From: Hydractinia symbiolongicarpus
Taxonomy: Eukaryota > Cnidaria > Hydrozoa > Anthoathecata > Hydractiniidae
Length of the DNA stretch: 64,000 nt
Reading direction: 5' to 3'
Assembly (NCBI RefSeq): GCF_029227915.1
Contig: NC_079879.1
Coordinates: 13,144,001-13,208,000, forward strand
The notes under the pieces were generated by a model, which saw only the letters and a list, made by a program, of their open reading frames with translations, was not told where the DNA came from and ran no database searches. The stretch's first letter is position 1, and the number at the start of each line of letters is the position of its first letter. Shown in pieces: positions 62,221 to 64,000 of this stretch. Position numbers and translations under genes: made by a program.

Positions 62221-62949
62221 TTAAAAGATGGCCTGTGGATAGGTTGTGTTTTTATATAAACTGACGTTTAATTTTGGAACTTTGACGAAAACACCGGCTG
62301 ATGGCGTTCCCTTTCAGGGGCTAAAAGTTGTAAATCAGTTCATTCTGCTTAAAGTTAAGCATGAGAATAGAGTTAATATTTTAGGCAGTTGTCTAGTTTA
62401 GCGTTTGTTGTGCTTACATGCCTTCCATAGCTCAAACGGGAGCTTTAAATGCACTAGGACCCTCTTCACAGGATCCTCATTGATAACATTAAAGTTAAGA
62501 AATGAAGAGGTCATACTGGGTAAGTAGTAATGTAGTAATGACAACAATAGTAATGACAACAAACTCATTGTGCAAAAAAAAATTGCTGGATGATTGTGTT
62601 AACTGGACAGTGGACTGTGTTTTTTTGTCAAGCTGAAATTGCAAATTGTTTAATGAAAAACACATTACATAAATCTTTTGAAATTTTCATCCACAAAAAG
62701 AATCGATCTGTTGACTTTTCTTTACGTTTAAAGGCCTCTTTAGTTTGACGATCCATGCAAAAATATTTTCGATATTTTCAGCGATGATATTTGATCTTAC
62801 ATTTGTAAGATCAAATATTATAAGTTAGTATTATAGGGTTAGTATTCTTTTTTTGTTATTTTAATGAAAAATAGAGAGATATTCCATAAATCGGATGTTT
62901 TTTATACACTTAGGTACTAAATTCGGTTTTTCCCGACTTTCGATTTACC

Positions 62950-63065
62950 AAATTTCTTACATCCGCAAAAATTTCTTCCGTAATATCTCTTTTGAGGTCA
63001 CTATCCGCAAAAATTTATTCCGCAAAATATGCCATTTTTGAGTCACTCATCCGCAAAACTTCCTT
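62950..63065. repeat. CCGCAAAAATTT repeat words
   Basis: The word 'tccgcaaaa' occurs four times in about 100 bp, spaced by 'ttcttccg' or 'tcactat'. It belongs to the same broad class as the TTCGCGAAA repeats elsewhere in the window. Confidence 0.5.
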
Positions 63066-63462
63066 GGATCAGAAAATATTAAGAAAATATGCAAACATCG
63101 ATTTTTGACCCTTTTCCTCTATAGTGGGAAAGTTAACGCTAATAGGAACGACGGTATAAAACATTGTAGGTCTGATACTTTGTCTTTTAAAAATCAAATT
63201 ATGGTAAAAGTTAAATTTTCATATTTTTAAGCTTCTCTCTTTAAGATTTCGTCAAATGCATCCTTCTCCAAATAATGCCGGTTGATTTCTTCCAACACTC
63301 CAACACCTGCCATCATTTGTTTCAGCATCTCAATCTAGAAGCAAAAGAACTGCTAACAAACTTTGTTCTTTTTCCAGATACGCCCAGGTAAAACAAAGAC
63401 ATTTTTATTCACGGTTGGAAAAAACAGTGCTTTTGCGGGTGGCGCAAAAAGATGAATCGCTA

Positions 63463-63500
63463 TAGATATATATTATATTATATATATATATATATATAAT
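63463..63500. repeat. (AT)n microsatellite
   Basis: An almost pure 'ta' run with two small interruptions. Confidence 0.85.
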
Positions 63501-64000
63501 AAATGGTGGAATGACCCAGCTTACTTGAATTTTGAAAATTTGAAAATTTAAACCTGGGTTGCTGATTATGCGGAAGCGGCAGGCGCACCTCTTATACCGA
63601 TTATTATAGCAGCTCCTGTTTCGATTTTTGAAAATTGAGAAACAACATACACTTTAAACTAACTTTTACCGAGTTGAAAATTACTATATGTTCTAAAAAC
63701 ATAGTTCTCAGCATAATATGTAGTTATTTATTTTAAGGCTATTTTCCACCTTAAGAAAATTTTCCGCGGAACAAAATGAACAGGAACAGAACAGAGAATT
63801 TTTGGATAATACTTTCCACTTCATATTATTGAACACATACAGAAAGTAAACTCACTTGCGCAATTCCCGCGAAAAAACATAAACTGATTGGCTAAATAAT
63901 TTCTACCTGTCGTTTCCGTACAGAACGCAAAGAAAAAATTAAACTCGTTTCTACTTTGCGGACAGAAAAATTTTCCGTTTACGTGATATAAAGATTTTAA

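Larger units (their letters stand above)
62221..64000. other. Gene-free right end of the window
   Basis: AT-rich DNA with CGCAAAAATTT words (62,950-63,065), an AT microsatellite (about 63,463-63,500), and a possible new repeat from about 63,750 ('aaaattttccgcggaac', echoed by 'aaaattttccgtttacg' near 63,965). No supported gene. Confidence 0.45.

Noticed and set aside
1-64000. CRISPR arrays, operons, ribosome binding sites or rRNA genes
   Set aside because: The window is eukaryotic. The only regular array is the 19/21-bp minisatellite, which has no unique spacers.

Overview
This is a eukaryotic, metazoan window: AT-rich DNA with genes split by many short introns (GT..AG ends that keep reading frame), animal-type proteins (PPIL4, DHX34, TEX11, rhodopsin-like GPCR, fibrinogen-like domain) and a dense load of eukaryotic transposons. 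The transposon mix (Harbinger with a Myb/SANT partner, piggyBac, THAP/SWIM element, Helitron, Penelope-type GIY-YIG) and the short TTCGCGAAA-type repeats suggest a cnidarian, perhaps a hydrozoan. That assignment is an inference, not something the sequence proves.

Left part, 1-42,120: three conserved genes in a row. The 3' half of PPIL4 (+, 29-3,782) is convergent with a complete 15-exon DHX34 RNA helicase gene (-, 4,818-12,080; about 1,129 aa). Only 898 bp upstream of the DHX34 start codon lies the stop codon of a complete 30-exon TEX11/SPO22-like meiosis gene (-, 12,979-42,120; about 899 aa). I rebuilt both genes exon by exon; all exon phases join. One TEX11 donor, at 18,260, is less certain. 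The TEX11 introns hold most of the mobile DNA: a 3.3-kb TIR element with an unfamiliar integrase-like ORF (25,882-29,204) and a nested MITE, a dead piggyBac transposase (33,402-35,191), a GIY-YIG retroelement relic (35,578-36,060), a small CAGGCCTGG-ended MITE with a 5-bp target duplication (36,696-37,012), and an apparently intact Harbinger element (38,563-41,779).

Middle part, 42,121-57,700: mostly non-coding, with relics. These are a TA-flanked G-rich MITE (44,388-45,024), a fibrinogen-domain gene interrupted by one in-frame stop (about 49,038-50,019, -), a decayed THAP-DDE transposase (+) facing a SWIM-finger ORF (-) as in ISL2EU-type elements (50,491-52,164), a rhodopsin-class GPCR pseudogene (53,269-53,944, +), and a frameshifted Helitron fragment (54,652-55,385).

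Right part, 57,700-64,000: a 19/21-bp minisatellite lies just downstream of the 3' end of an intact single-exon GPCR gene (58,575-59,561, -). Beyond it is a cluster of six repeat heads carrying a CCCGTGG..CCACGGG hairpin (60,255-62,220), then AT-rich DNA with short CGCAAAAATTT-type repeats.

Functionally, the three host genes do unrelated jobs: splicing-associated cyclophilin, nonsense-mediated-decay helicase, meiotic crossover/synapsis factor. Nothing in the sequence argues for co-regulation beyond the short DHX34-TEX11 spacing.
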